A DNA stretch of 64,000 nt from Gammaproteobacteria bacterium (GTDB lineage Bacteria; Pseudomonadota; Gammaproteobacteria; HyVt-429): NCBI GenBank assembly GCA_013152415.1, contig JAADGI010000029.1:1-64000 (forward strand), read 5' to 3'. Positions 16,077-25,888 of the stretch are shown piece after piece. Numbering within the stretch: position 1 is the first letter of the stretch; the number at the start of each line of letters is the position of its first letter. Made by a program: the position numbers and the translations under genes. The notes below the pieces were generated by a model. That model saw only the letters and a list, made by a program, of their open reading frames with translations, ran no database searches and was not told where the DNA came from.

Positions 16077-18302
16077 TCATTGTTGGCGACGCCGCACCTC
16101 AGTAACATTAGGGAGTTGGGTCATGCGGCCCAAGACCCGGCTCAGCTTATCCAGGTCCGGAATTTCCAAGGTGATCACCATGTGCGTGATATTGGTACGT
16201 TTATCCATCTGGGTATTCACCGCCACCACATTCACCTTTTCATTGGCCAATACTGCGCTAATGTCCCGGAGCAAACCATGGCGGTCATAGGCGATGATCT
16301 CGATATCCACCGGGTAGGTGGCAAGTGCACGGGGCCCCCACTGGACCTCCACCAACCTTTCCTTGCCATCAATAATATAGCGCAGAATATTGGGGCAATC
16401 ACTCCTGTGAATGGTGATGCCACGGCCGTGGGTGATGTAACCGGAAATAGAATCACCGGGTAAGGGCTTGCAACAACCCGCCATATGGGTCAATAAATTT
16501 CCCACCCCCTCTATACTGACCGCCGCAGTGGGACTGCTTGATGTGGAACGGCGCTGTGGCAGGGGCGTTACTTGCTTGTGGGGATCGGATGTCACCAGCG
16601 CCTGGGCGGCACCACTGATCTGGGCATGGCGTATCTCACCACGGCCAATGGCCGCCAACATGTCGTCCACTTTCTTAAACTTCAAACCCTCGGCGATCTT
16701 GTCGTGACCAATGTCACTGACCCCCAAGCGGCGCAATTCACGGTCCAAGGCACTACGACCATCGGTTACATTTTGATCGTAGTTTTGTTGCTTGAACCAG
16801 GCCTGTACCTTGGCCCGGGCCCTGGAGGTGGCTAAATAACCCAGATCACGATTCATCCAGTCACGACTGGGTCCGCCCCTTTTCACCGTGAGTACTTCCA
16901 CTTGCTCGCCGGTCTTGAGACGATAGGTCAGAGGCACCATGCGACCGTTGACCTTGGCACCCCGGCAACGGTGGCCCACTTCGGTATGGATGCGATAGGC
17001 AAAATCCAGGGGGGTCGCCCCCAGAGGTAAGTCGATCACCATACCCACCGGGGTAAACACATAGACCCGGTCTTCAAACACTTCTGACTTAAATTGATCG
17101 ACAAAATCACTGGCGTCGGCAACCTCGTCTTTCCACTCCAATAACTGCCTTAGCCAGGCAATTTTGTCGTCAAAACCAGAATCAGCTCCGGAATCAATCT
17201 TGGCGCCTTCTTTGTATCGCCAATGGGCGGCAATACCCAATTCCGACTGACGGTGCATGCCATAAGTACGAATCTGCACTTCAATGGTCTTGCCCATGGG
17301 ACCCACCACTGCGGTATGGATCGATTGATAATTATTTTCCTTGGGGGTGGCTACATAGTCATCAAATTCACCGGCGATATAGGGCCACTGGGAATGCACT
17401 ACCCCCAGTGCGGCATAACAAGCCTTGATGTCATCCACCAACACCCGCACCGCTAAAATATCGAAGATGTTTTCAAACGAGACATGTTTGCGCTGCATCT
17501 TGCGCCAAATGCTATAGATATGTTTGGGTCGTCCGCTTACTTCGGCATCGACACCCGCTTCATGCAACTCCGCGCACAGGGTCTCCACAAAGCCTTCCAC
17601 AAAGCGTTCCCGGTCTACGCGACGCTCTGAAAGCCAACCTGCTATCTGTTGGTAGGATTCAGGATCTAAATAACGAAATGACAGATCTTCCAATTCCCAC
17701 TTCACCTGCCAAATCCCCAGGCGATTGGCCAGGGGCGCAAAGATATCCAGGGTCTCTTGGGCGATAGCGCGTTGACGGGTCTCGGACAGGGCACCCAGGG
17801 TACGCATATTATGGAGCCGATCGGCAAGCTTGATGAGCACCACGCGCACGTCCTGGACCATAGCCAACAACATCTTGCGCAGGCTCTCGGCCTCGGCATG
17901 GACCTTGAAGGCCTTCTGGGAGGGACTGGAAAAGTTCTGGATCACGTCCATCTTGGTCACCCCATCCACCAAAATGGCCACCTCCTCACCGAACTGTTCA
18001 CGGATCTGATTGAGACTGACATCGCTGTCTTCCACCACATCGTGGAGCATGGCAGCGGCCACCGTGGCGGCATCGAGATGAATAGAGTCCAGAATGCGCG
18101 CCACTGCCATAGCATGACTTACATAGGGTTCACCGGAAGCCCGGTACTGGCCCGCATGGGCCGCCAGGGCCAACATCCCGGCCTTTTGGATCAAGGCCAT
18201 CTCCGTTTCATCCCTTACTCCGGCCACCTCCTGTAACCACAGGTCTAAACGCTCTGCGGCATCAGTATCTGTCATGATGGCCTCATACGGCTGTGTCTTC
18301 AT
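16077..18302 (-). CDS. relA: (p)ppGpp synthetase RelA-type protein
   Basis: This 741-residue stringent-response enzyme has the order HD domain (about 30-190), synthetase (about 230-350), TGS (about 405-465) and a C-terminal ACT (about 660-735). The synthetase motif EFDDYVATPKENNYQSIHT has the EXDD signature of RelA rather than the RXKD of SpoT/Rel, and MHRQSELGIAAHWRYKEG agrees. Unusually for RelA, the HD domain keeps SHAMAVARIL, MLHDVVEDSD and KLADRLHNMRT, so hydrolysis residues may be present. RelA makes pppGpp from ATP and GTP on stalled ribosomes. Two starts are plausible: the first ATG follows GGGGAAGT, and a second (MTDTDAAE) lies nine codons in. Confidence 0.93.
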   Translation of the reverse strand: MKTQPYEAIMTDTDAAERLDLWLQEVAGVRDETEMALIQKAGMLALAAHAGQYRASGEPYVSHAMAVARILDSIHLDAATVAAAMLHDVVEDSDVSLNQIREQFGEEVAILVDGVTKMDVIQNFSSPSQKAFKVHAEAESLRKMLLAMVQDVRVVLIKLADRLHNMRTLGALSETRQRAIAQETLDIFAPLANRLGIWQVKWELEDLSFRYLDPESYQQIAGWLSERRVDRERFVEGFVETLCAELHEAGVDAEVSGRPKHIYSIWRKMQRKHVSFENIFDILAVRVLVDDIKACYAALGVVHSQWPYIAGEFDDYVATPKENNYQSIHTAVVGPMGKTIEVQIRTYGMHRQSELGIAAHWRYKEGAKIDSGADSGFDDKIAWLRQLLEWKDEVADASDFVDQFKSEVFEDRVYVFTPVGMVIDLPLGATPLDFAYRIHTEVGHRCRGAKVNGRMVPLTYRLKTGEQVEVLTVKRGGPSRDWMNRDLGYLATSRARAKVQAWFKQQNYDQNVTDGRSALDRELRRLGVSDIGHDKIAEGLKFKKVDDMLAAIGRGEIRHAQISGAAQALVTSDPHKQVTPLPQRRSTSSSPTAAVSIEGVGNLLTHMAGCCKPLPGDSISGYITHGRGITIHRSDCPNILRYIIDGKERLVEVQWGPRALATYPVDIEIIAYDRHGLLRDISAVLANEKVNVVAVNTQMDKRTNITHMVITLEIPDLDKLSRVLGRMTQLPNVTEVRRRQQ

Positions 18303-18700
18303 ACTTCCCCGTTACAAATCCATGTCTGATTCACCCACCTATCTTAGCCCAGTTGCCAATATTTTTTTTACGCCCCCAAAAACCGGCCCCAAGTGTGTGC
18401 CCAATAGCCTTACCAGTAGCCTTAAATAGACCCTGAGATTTTGAGCATTCGTTTATCCCGCACATCAAGGCGGACCTACAGGGGACGGTTTACACGGCGA
18501 TTGGGCGATCAATCTGGGCCATCAATAGACCCACAATCGACTGAATCGGCGCAAAGTAATTGTTTGGCGTAGTTTTTGCTTACTTCTTGTGTCAATCAGC
18601 CTTTTCTAAAGGCTCAAATGTAAGGGTGCCATCAAAACCAGGGCCGCCCGGGGTCCAGATGTGATTCAAAAACAATGTAGTACTAACTGGGTTAAATAAA
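18303..18700. other. Intergenic region between divergent relA and chemoreceptor genes
   Basis: No gene is seen in these 398 bp. The one clear structure is the hairpin AGCCTTT-TCT-AAAGGCT at 18598-18614, about 90 bp before the chemoreceptor start. The region must hold promoters for both divergent genes, but I could not identify -35/-10 pairs with confidence. Confidence 0.5.
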
Positions 18701-20398
18701 ATGAAATTCCTGACTCATAGTCTGTTGTCCAAGATGATCATCCCCATCCTGGTGATTTTTGGTCTTGCTCTCGTTTTCCTGATCTATTACATCCCCCGTG
18801 AGATTGATGCCCGCATGGTAGAACAGGCGAAGTTTGCCGGCCAGCAGACCGCCACTCAGTTCAAGGCCTTACGTAAATACTACGTCAAAAATATAGTGAA
18901 TAAAGTCGTCAAAGGCTCAGACTTGCGCCCGGCAATCAATCATAAGGACAACGAAAAGACGTTCCCATTACCGGCGACCCTGATACACGACCTCAGCGAT
19001 ATATTAAAGAACGAAGGCACACAGGTGTCATTGTACAGCGCCTACCCCTTTCCAAATCGCAAACAACGAAAACTGGATGCGTTCCAGAGTAGTGCGTGGG
19101 AACATTTAAAAAAAGACCCCGAGTCGGTCCATCTGAAAAAGGAGAAGCTCAATGGCAATACTTATTTAAGAATCGCCATAGCCGACAGGATGGTTGCGGA
19201 TACGTGTGTCCGCTGTCACAACTCCCACCCCCAAACACCAAAGAATGACTGGAAGTTGGGCGATGTACGTGGAGTATTGGAGATACGCAGTGACATCTCT
19301 ACACAGGTAGCCGCCAACAATACGACCAGTATTAAAATAATTGCGGTACTCATCCTGGTTCTGGTGGCTATCATCGCAACGATTGTTGTCGTTTATCGGC
19401 GTGTCGTCACGCACAAGCTGGATCAGGTGCGCAACACACTCGAACAACTGGCAAAGGGTGAAGGAGACCTCACGGTCCGCATCGATGAAGTGGGTAATGA
19501 TGAAATCACGGACGTGGCCCATTGGATCAATGAGTTTTTAGGCCAGCATCGAAACTTCATTAATCAGATTGCCGATTCCACCGCACAACTTGCGGCGTCG
19601 GCCGAGGAGTTGGCAGCCATCACTGTTGAGACCAGCACAGGACTCAGCTCTCAGGAAACACAGACCGATATGGTGGCCACCGCCGTAAACGAAATGGCGG
19701 CCACCGTTCAGGAAGTGGCCACCAACGCTGCCAACGCCGAATCGGCAGCGAAGGAAGCCGACCGAGAGGCACAGGGCGGACGGGCTGTCGTCAGTCAGAG
19801 CGCCGAGTCCATTCGATTACTGGCACAAGAAGTTGAGAATGCCTCGGATGTGATCAAACACCTGCACTCCGATAGTGAAGACATCGGTGGTGTCCTCGAT
19901 GTCATCAAAGGTATCGCCGAACAAACCAATCTGTTGGCCCTGAATGCAGCGATTGAGGCCGCACGGGCGGGGGAAAAGGGCCGTGGTTTCGCTGTGGTGG
20001 CAGACGAGGTAAGAACTCTCGCCAGTCGAACCCAGCAGTCCACCAACGAGATACAGGAAATGATCGAACGCCTGCAACAGGGCACCCAAAATGCCGTTGA
20101 GGTCATGGAGAGAGGCCGGGCAGCGGCAGAAGCCAGTGTCGAACAGTCGGCTGAGGCTGGCAATTCACTGGATGCCATTACCCGGACAGTGAGCCGCATC
20201 TCCGAGATTAACGTCCAGATTGCCAGTGCTGCGGAGGAACAGAGCACCGTAGCAGAAGAAATCAACAGGAATGTCATTAGTATTAACGATATTGCCCAAC
20301 AAACCTCCAATGGCGGACAAAATATTACCCAGGCAAGCGAAGAATTGACCAAGCTGGCCCACACCTTACAAAAGGCTATCGGTCGCTACAAATATTAA
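18701..20398 (+). CDS. Methyl-accepting chemotaxis protein with c-heme sensor domain
   Basis: The 565-residue receptor has an N-terminal membrane helix (about 10-30), then a periplasmic domain of about 180 residues. That domain carries [12 protein letters not shown] near residue 168, a CxxCH c-type heme site as in Tll0287-like/DUF3365 sensors. A second membrane helix (about 208-232), a HAMP region (about 233-285) and a long coiled-coil signalling domain follow. The conserved hairpin tip is the [32 protein letters not shown] stretch. The heme suggests sensing of redox state, oxygen or NO, relayed to CheA. It is a single gene with no chemotaxis genes beside it. Confidence 0.9.
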   Translation: MKFLTHSLLSKMIIPILVIFGLALVFLIYYIPREIDARMVEQAKFAGQQTATQFKALRKYYVKNIVNKVVKGSDLRPAINHKDNEKTFPLPATLIHDLSDILKNEGTQVSLYSAYPFPNRKQRKLDAFQSSAWEHLKKDPESVHLKKEKLNGNTYLRIAIADRMVADTCVRCHNSHPQTPKNDWKLGDVRGVLEIRSDISTQVAANNTTSIKIIAVLILVLVAIIATIVVVYRRVVTHKLDQVRNTLEQLAKGEGDLTVRIDEVGNDEITDVAHWINEFLGQHRNFINQIADSTAQLAASAEELAAITVETSTGLSSQETQTDMVATAVNEMAATVQEVATNAANAESAAKEADREAQGGRAVVSQSAESIRLLAQEVENASDVIKHLHSDSEDIGGVLDVIKGIAEQTNLLALNAAIEAARAGEKGRGFAVVADEVRTLASRTQQSTNEIQEMIERLQQGTQNAVEVMERGRAAAEASVEQSAEAGNSLDAITRTVSRISEINVQIASAAEEQSTVAEEINRNVISINDIAQQTSNGGQNITQASEELTKLAHTLQKAIGRYKY

Positions 20399-20430
20399 CT
20401 GTCCCACATGCGTCGTCGCCCCCGGCACCC

Positions 20431-20460
20431 CCTCCAAAGGATTTTTTTGCCCTTTGGAGG
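20431..20460. terminator. Perfect 10-bp hairpin after the chemoreceptor gene
   Basis: CCTCCAAAGG and CCTTTGGAGG pair perfectly around a 10-nt loop containing a T7 run, 32 bp after the stop codon. No T-run follows the stem, so it is not a textbook intrinsic terminator; it may still stop or protect the transcript. Confidence 0.5.
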
Positions 20461-20653
20461 AGATCTATCCAGGCCCCATCTAAGCTGATTTCTTTGGTTG
20501 GCACTATCATTGTGCATCTGCTTGGTCGCGCAAACATAAGCGACATCCTTAACGTTCCCCTGGAACCCGCTTCCCTGTAAAGTACACGGCCTTTCGCAGC
20601 AGTGACATTCACAACTGTAGTCCCATGATGACACGAACCGGGAATCGCTTTAA

Positions 20654-22333
20654 ATGAGTTTTGTAAACGGCCTTCACTTTAATAATATCCGTGGCGATAT
20701 CTATGGTGGCCTTACCGCTGCCGTAGTCGCCCTGCCCCTGGCCCTGGCCTTTGGGGTCTCTTCCGGTGCCGGCCCTATCGCCGGTGTCTACGGTGCCATC
20801 TTTGTGGGTTTTTTTGCCGCCCTTTTTGGCGGTACTCCGGCCCAGGTCTCGGGTCCCACCGGTCCCATGACCGTGGTGATGGCACTTATATTCACCCAAT
20901 ACACCGCCATGTTTCCAAACGACCCAGGCCACGGTGCTGCCCTGGCCTTCACCGTGGTCGTCATGGGCGGATTATTTCAGATACTCTTTGGCGTGATCAA
21001 GATCGGACGTTTTATTCAACTGGTCCCTCACCCGGTGACATCCGGATTCATGAGTGGCATCGGGGTGATCATTATTTTGCTGCAACTGGGGCCCTTACTC
21101 GGACACGCCACGACGGGCGGGCCTCTAAGCTCAGCCCAGGCCCTGCCTGAGATCTTTGCCAACCCCGCAGTTTATGCCTTATTGCTGGGCTTGCTGTCTT
21201 TGGCAATCGTCTACTTCCTGCCCAAACGCATTAACCAGATAATCCCTTCGCCACTGGTGGCACTATTAGCAGGCACTGGGACGCTTTTGCTTTTTATCCC
21301 CGAGGGCGAGGTAAGTCTCCTCGGTGAGGTCCCCACCGGCCTGCCCGGCCTGCACCTGCCGATACTCAACCTGGACTGGAGCCTGTTGACGGACATGGTG
21401 AAGTCAGCATTGGTATTAGCCATGCTCGGCACCATCGACTCCCTGCTGACTTCTTTAGTAGCCGACAATATCACCCGCACCCACCATAAATCCGACCGTG
21501 AGTTGATCGGTCAGGGTATTGGCAATACCGTGGCGGGATTATTTGGTGGCCTGCCGGGAGCCGGTGCCACCATGCGCACCGTAGTCAATGTACATGCCGG
21601 GGGACGTACACCCCTATCCGGTGCCTTGCACGCATTGATCCTTTTGGCGGTGGTGCTGGGTGCAGGTGGATTGGCACAGTATATTCCCCACGCGGTGCTC
21701 GCCGGAATTCTGATTAAGGTCGGCACCGACATCATCGACTGGGATTATCTGAAGCGATTGCGCAATGCACCCAAGGCCGGCGTGGCAATCATGTTTGTGG
21801 TGTTTTTTGTTACCGTCTTCGTGGACCTCATCTCAGCCGTTGCTATCGGCATGGTCATGGCCAGCTTTCTCTTTCTGCAACGCATGACCGACCTGCAGGT
21901 AAAAAGCATTACCGCGATTAACCATCCCCATGAAGAGGCACCACTGACCGATCACGAGGCCACTATCCTTGGCGAAACCAAAGGCCAGATTCTGCTCTAC
22001 CATATGGAAGGTCCTCTGAGCTTTGGCGCCGCCAAAGGCATGGTTAAACGCTGGGCCGAATTCAATGACTACCAGGCTCTGGTGATGGACCTGACCGATG
22101 TGCCGGCGCTCGACTTTACCGCCACCCGTGCCATTGATGACATGATCAGCGACACCCTGGCGATGAAACGCGTTGTATTTCTGGTCAGCGCACGACCCAG
22201 GGTTATGAAGTTTTTGGTATCGCAAGGTGTCATTGCCAAACTCAACCCAAATCACATACACAAAACCCGAGTCGGTGCCTTGTGTCACGCTGCCCAAATA
22301 TTAGACTTTGAACCCGAGGGCTGTGAGACCTAA
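20654..22333 (+). CDS. SulP family inorganic anion transporter with STAS domain
   Basis: This 559-residue membrane protein begins with NIRGDIYGGLTAAVVALPLALAFGVSSGAGP, the SulP signature, and has about 11-14 hydrophobic segments to residue about 420. A cytosolic STAS domain follows (about 440-545; LVMDLTDVPALDFTATRAIDD). SulP carriers import sulfate, bicarbonate or other anions; the substrate cannot be read here. The compact form resembles BicA-like proteins, but this is not decisive. It converges with another SulP gene only 31 bp away. Confidence 0.9.
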   Translation: MSFVNGLHFNNIRGDIYGGLTAAVVALPLALAFGVSSGAGPIAGVYGAIFVGFFAALFGGTPAQVSGPTGPMTVVMALIFTQYTAMFPNDPGHGAALAFTVVVMGGLFQILFGVIKIGRFIQLVPHPVTSGFMSGIGVIIILLQLGPLLGHATTGGPLSSAQALPEIFANPAVYALLLGLLSLAIVYFLPKRINQIIPSPLVALLAGTGTLLLFIPEGEVSLLGEVPTGLPGLHLPILNLDWSLLTDMVKSALVLAMLGTIDSLLTSLVADNITRTHHKSDRELIGQGIGNTVAGLFGGLPGAGATMRTVVNVHAGGRTPLSGALHALILLAVVLGAGGLAQYIPHAVLAGILIKVGTDIIDWDYLKRLRNAPKAGVAIMFVVFFVTVFVDLISAVAIGMVMASFLFLQRMTDLQVKSITAINHPHEEAPLTDHEATILGETKGQILLYHMEGPLSFGAAKGMVKRWAEFNDYQALVMDLTDVPALDFTATRAIDDMISDTLAMKRVVFLVSARPRVMKFLVSQGVIAKLNPNHIHKTRVGALCHAAQILDFEPEGCET

Positions 22334-22364
22334 GTTTTATAGTGATCCGGGAGAAACTGGAAAA

Positions 22365-24512
22365 TCAAGCAGATTGCGGGCTCAACGGACAATCTTTGGC
22401 GTGGCCTTCACCGAGTTCCACCCATATATGCCTTAAGGCATGATCTTCACTACGGAAAAACCGCTCACTCCCCGCTTTGTCATAAAAACCGGAACGCTTG
22501 AGCACATCCAAGGCCTGGCGCTTGAGTCCGGCAAACAACATCTCGATGCCTATACTTTCGAGGCGTTCTACCAAGACGGTAAGCATCTCCTCACCGGTGG
22601 CATCAATATAGTTAATTCCATCCGACACCACGACGACATAGCGCAATTCAGGCTTTTGTGAACTGCGCTCCAATACCTTATCTTCAAAATAACTGGTATT
22701 GGCAAAATATAATGAGCCATCAAAACGTATCATGGAGATATTCGGGCAAGTTTCCAGATCATAGAGTTCTGCATCACGAAAGGTCCCGTCTTTGTGCCGG
22801 CCCAGTATAGCGACCCGAGGGCGCATGGTACGAAACAGATACAAACCCAAGGCCATACCGGCACCCATAATGATGCCGTAGTCCAAATGAGGCGCCAGCG
22901 CCAGGGTCAGGAAAAAACTGGCGGCGGCCACAAAACCGTCATAAGGTTGTGCCTTCCAAATATGCACAAAGGCCTTGGGGTGAACCAGACCGGCTACCGC
23001 CATCATGATGACCGCCGCCAGGGTGGCCTGGGGCAGGTGATAAAGTAACGGGGTAAAAAATAACAACACCGCCACCACCACAAAGGTGGTGACTACCGAT
23101 GAGAAACCGGTTATGGCCCCCGCACCGATATTCACTGCGGATCGTGAGAATGACCCGGATACCGGATAGCTCTGAAACAAACTGCCGACAATATTACCCA
23201 GCCCCTGGCCGATCAATTCCTGATTGGCATCAACACGTTGACGGGTACGCGTCGCCATGGCCTTGGCTATGGAGATGGCTTCCATAAAGCCAAGCAAGGC
23301 GATGGTGATGGCGGCAGGGATAAGCTGAACCATAACACCGATATTAAATTCTGGAATTCTGAATGCGGGTAGCCCCTGTGGAACCTTGCCGACTACTGCG
23401 CCACCCCCGCTGAGGACGAGCTCACCTTTGCTGTTAATCAGCGATAAATGCCACAGATGGCCGTCGGTCTGGAGTCCCTTGGGTAATTCGTCATTCAAGT
23501 AGTAATGTGCCAGACCATCTTTTTTTGATAGCGCCTGCCTGAACCGCACTGCCTTGAGTTCATCGAGTTCTGACTTAATGGTCCTTTTACGCCGCTCCTT
23601 TTTTAAACGCAAAGAATCCAGACGGTGCTTGGCATCTAAGGTGTGAGTGTTGTCGAGCCCATGCTCCGCCAAGGTCGCATCAAACTCTTGAGTCGCCACC
23701 TGTAAAAGTTCATCAAACTCGATAAACTCTTTACGTGCACTGATCTGGCGAATGACCAGATCCCTTAAGGTGGAATTCACAATCTGTTTGGTCTTTACCT
23801 TCTCTATTCGCTCAAAGTTGGTGAAATAGGAAATCAGGGTCGTCACCACCACCGCAATCAACACATAGGGCAAGCGTGGCAAAAAGCGGCCTACCAGGAT
23901 AATGATCGAGAACGCCAACACCGCAAGACCAAGGGTAGGCCAGTGAGTGCTGTGAACAATAGCAACAAGCGTATTCCATATAGTCTCGGCATAGTAGGCC
24001 CCCTTTTCTGCATGCACCCCAAAGACCTTGCTCAACTGTGATGTGGCAATGATAATCGCGGCGGCATTGGTAAAACCCACAATGACAGGATGAGCCAGAA
24101 AATTAACCAAGGCACCTAGCCTGAGCATTCCCAAACACAGTTCAAATATGCCCACCATAAGTGACAAGGTGATGGCGTAAGCAATAAAGCCTTCGGTCCC
24201 CGCAGTGGCCAGGGGCTCCAGGGCCGCAGCGGTAAGAATGGAAACGATAGCCACCGGCCCGGTCTGCAACTGGCGGGAAGAACCAAACAGGGCCGATACC
24301 ATGGGAGGCATGAAGGCAGCATATAACCCATAGTAGGCTGGCATACCCGCCAACTGGGCATAGGCCATAGACTGGGGTATCAACACCAGGGCAACGGTAA
24401 TGCCGGCCATAACGTCGGTGCGCAACACACTCTTGTCACGCAATTCACCGAGCCAGGCCGAGGCTGGAAACAAACGCCTCACCCACAAATGCAGGACAGT
24501 GCTATTGATCAC
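22365..24512 (-). CDS. SulP family transporter with STAS domain and a large charged insert
   Basis: The 715-residue transporter has the SulP opening (DVMAGITVALVLIPQSMAYAQLAGMPAYYGLYAA), a second conserved block (ANQELIGQGLGNIVGSLFQSYPVSGSFSRSAVN) and a C-terminal STAS domain (about 585-690). It differs from normal SulP proteins (about 550-600 residues) by an insert of about 125 residues at about 230-360. The insert is rich in Lys, Arg and Glu (KKERRKRTIKSELDELKAVR) and predicted helical, and lies between two membrane segments. Anion specificity is unknown. It is transcribed convergently to the smaller SulP gene and is not closely related to it by eye, so it is not a simple tandem copy. Confidence 0.88.
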   Translation of the reverse strand: MINSTVLHLWVRRLFPASAWLGELRDKSVLRTDVMAGITVALVLIPQSMAYAQLAGMPAYYGLYAAFMPPMVSALFGSSRQLQTGPVAIVSILTAAALEPLATAGTEGFIAYAITLSLMVGIFELCLGMLRLGALVNFLAHPVIVGFTNAAAIIIATSQLSKVFGVHAEKGAYYAETIWNTLVAIVHSTHWPTLGLAVLAFSIIILVGRFLPRLPYVLIAVVVTTLISYFTNFERIEKVKTKQIVNSTLRDLVIRQISARKEFIEFDELLQVATQEFDATLAEHGLDNTHTLDAKHRLDSLRLKKERRKRTIKSELDELKAVRFRQALSKKDGLAHYYLNDELPKGLQTDGHLWHLSLINSKGELVLSGGGAVVGKVPQGLPAFRIPEFNIGVMVQLIPAAITIALLGFMEAISIAKAMATRTRQRVDANQELIGQGLGNIVGSLFQSYPVSGSFSRSAVNIGAGAITGFSSVVTTFVVVAVLLFFTPLLYHLPQATLAAVIMMAVAGLVHPKAFVHIWKAQPYDGFVAAASFFLTLALAPHLDYGIIMGAGMALGLYLFRTMRPRVAILGRHKDGTFRDAELYDLETCPNISMIRFDGSLYFANTSYFEDKVLERSSQKPELRYVVVVSDGINYIDATGEEMLTVLVERLESIGIEMLFAGLKRQALDVLKRSGFYDKAGSERFFRSEDHALRHIWVELGEGHAKDCPLSPQSA

Positions 24513-24713
24513 TTTGGAACAACACAGAAACGAACGCAGGAATAGGATTATGCACGATACTCAATCTTAGCCATGTGTATGTTATACAGCCTGCAACAAC
24601 TTCAAACCAACATTGATGACCTTTCCAGAAGGGGGGGTCTGTTAGAAGTAAGCCGGATTTATTTCTTACTGGTTTCAACGACATGCGTGATGAAACGCGA
24701 CTACAAAACTATC

Positions 24714-25802
24714 CTATCCACGACTTTGATGCAAGCTTGGGCGGCTCTCCCGCCTGCTGTCATCGCGGTACGCCACCAGCTCGCGCAACACACTGGTGGC
24801 ATAGCTTCCAGCGGCCAAATCGAATTGCAGGATGAGCTGTTGATCCATCCATTCCCAGGTGAAATTTTTGACCGGACAACGTAAAGATCGGCGTGCCGAT
24901 TCCAGGCCAGCGGCCTCCAGACCTGCACACCAATCTGATAACGGTTCCAAGACCTGTCGCTCCCACTCTACTATTGATGCAGGCAGTGGACCCCGCCCCC
25001 ACAGGGGGCCGGTGGGGTGTATCGCCTGATCCGTAATACGCTCCACTACCGTGTCATCAACGTCATCCTGGTAAAATACATTACGCCGACCGTCAAGTAT
25101 AAATACATCCCCAGGCTGAGCCTTGTTCCAGGTTCCGGCCTCAACCCTTTGTGACAAGACCGCGTTAAACAACATTGAGCGGGCGGCGGAAAAATAGAGC
25201 CCCCGTTGGTGCCGGTTCTTGACTCGCCGCCCCTTAAACAGGGCAACCGCCCAATCGAGATTACGATTCTCGATCCCAAAGCGTTGCTCACCAAAATAGT
25301 TGGGCACCCCCTCCTTGGCGATGACTTGGAGACGCGCCTGCAGCGCCTCGGGTACCACAGCAATATCCCGCAAGCTGATACGAAAGCGGTTAGCCTTGAG
25401 GGCACCAGGCCGAAGCTTACGGCTGTGGCGACGGGTCTCGACTATACGGATATCAGGGGCTTCCAATTGCTGAAGCGGACTCTCTCTGTCCCGAGGGAGG
25501 CGCAGACTAAACCATTGCCTTGTCAGGGCATGACGATCCTTGAGCCCAGCGTAGCCTATATCCACTTTGGGCAGCGACAATAGCTTGGCCAATTGACGAA
25601 TCACCCAGTCGGTATTGGTATTGCGTTTTTCGATTTGCACCAAGAGATGCTCACCACTACCAGTGGGGATGAAGCTCAATTGCTCATCGACAACAAAATC
25701 CTCCGGTGTGCAACGTATGGCCGCCTGGACCTCGGGCCGACCCCAGGCATAGGCCAGATTGAACACCGAAGGTCCAATACTGAATGTCGAAACAGTATCC
25801 AT
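24714..25802 (-). CDS. truD: tRNA pseudouridine(13) synthase TruD
   Basis: TruD isomerises uridine 13 in tRNA-Glu. The family signature GYAGLKDRHALTRQWFSL holds the catalytic Asp near residue 83. The N terminus has the typical RCTPEDFVVDEQLSFIPTGSGEHLLVQIEKRNTNT stretch, and NYFGEQRFG lies near the middle. Length (about 362) is normal. ATG at 25802 is preferred; the track extends two codons to a TTG. It stands alone: in many gammaproteobacteria truD sits with ispF and surE, but not here. Confidence 0.93.
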   Translation of the reverse strand: MDTVSTFSIGPSVFNLAYAWGRPEVQAAIRCTPEDFVVDEQLSFIPTGSGEHLLVQIEKRNTNTDWVIRQLAKLLSLPKVDIGYAGLKDRHALTRQWFSLRLPRDRESPLQQLEAPDIRIVETRRHSRKLRPGALKANRFRISLRDIAVVPEALQARLQVIAKEGVPNYFGEQRFGIENRNLDWAVALFKGRRVKNRHQRGLYFSAARSMLFNAVLSQRVEAGTWNKAQPGDVFILDGRRNVFYQDDVDDTVVERITDQAIHPTGPLWGRGPLPASIVEWERQVLEPLSDWCAGLEAAGLESARRSLRCPVKNFTWEWMDQQLILQFDLAAGSYATSVLRELVAYRDDSRRESRPSLHQSRG

Positions 25803-25888
25803 GAGCAAATTAAATTGATTTAATAAACTGCATTAGATTCATTACTGCTCTATTCTTACGTAAACTAGACAATGATAAAGGGTTGAAT

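Noticed and set aside
18606-18640. Sigma-28-like promoter before the chemoreceptor (TAAAGGCT ... GCCATCAA)
   Set aside because: Spacing of 13 instead of 11 and a poor -10 match.
20376-20612. 78-aa minus-strand ORF overlapping the chemoreceptor end
   Set aside because: Spans a hairpin and overlaps a real gene; no recognisable family.
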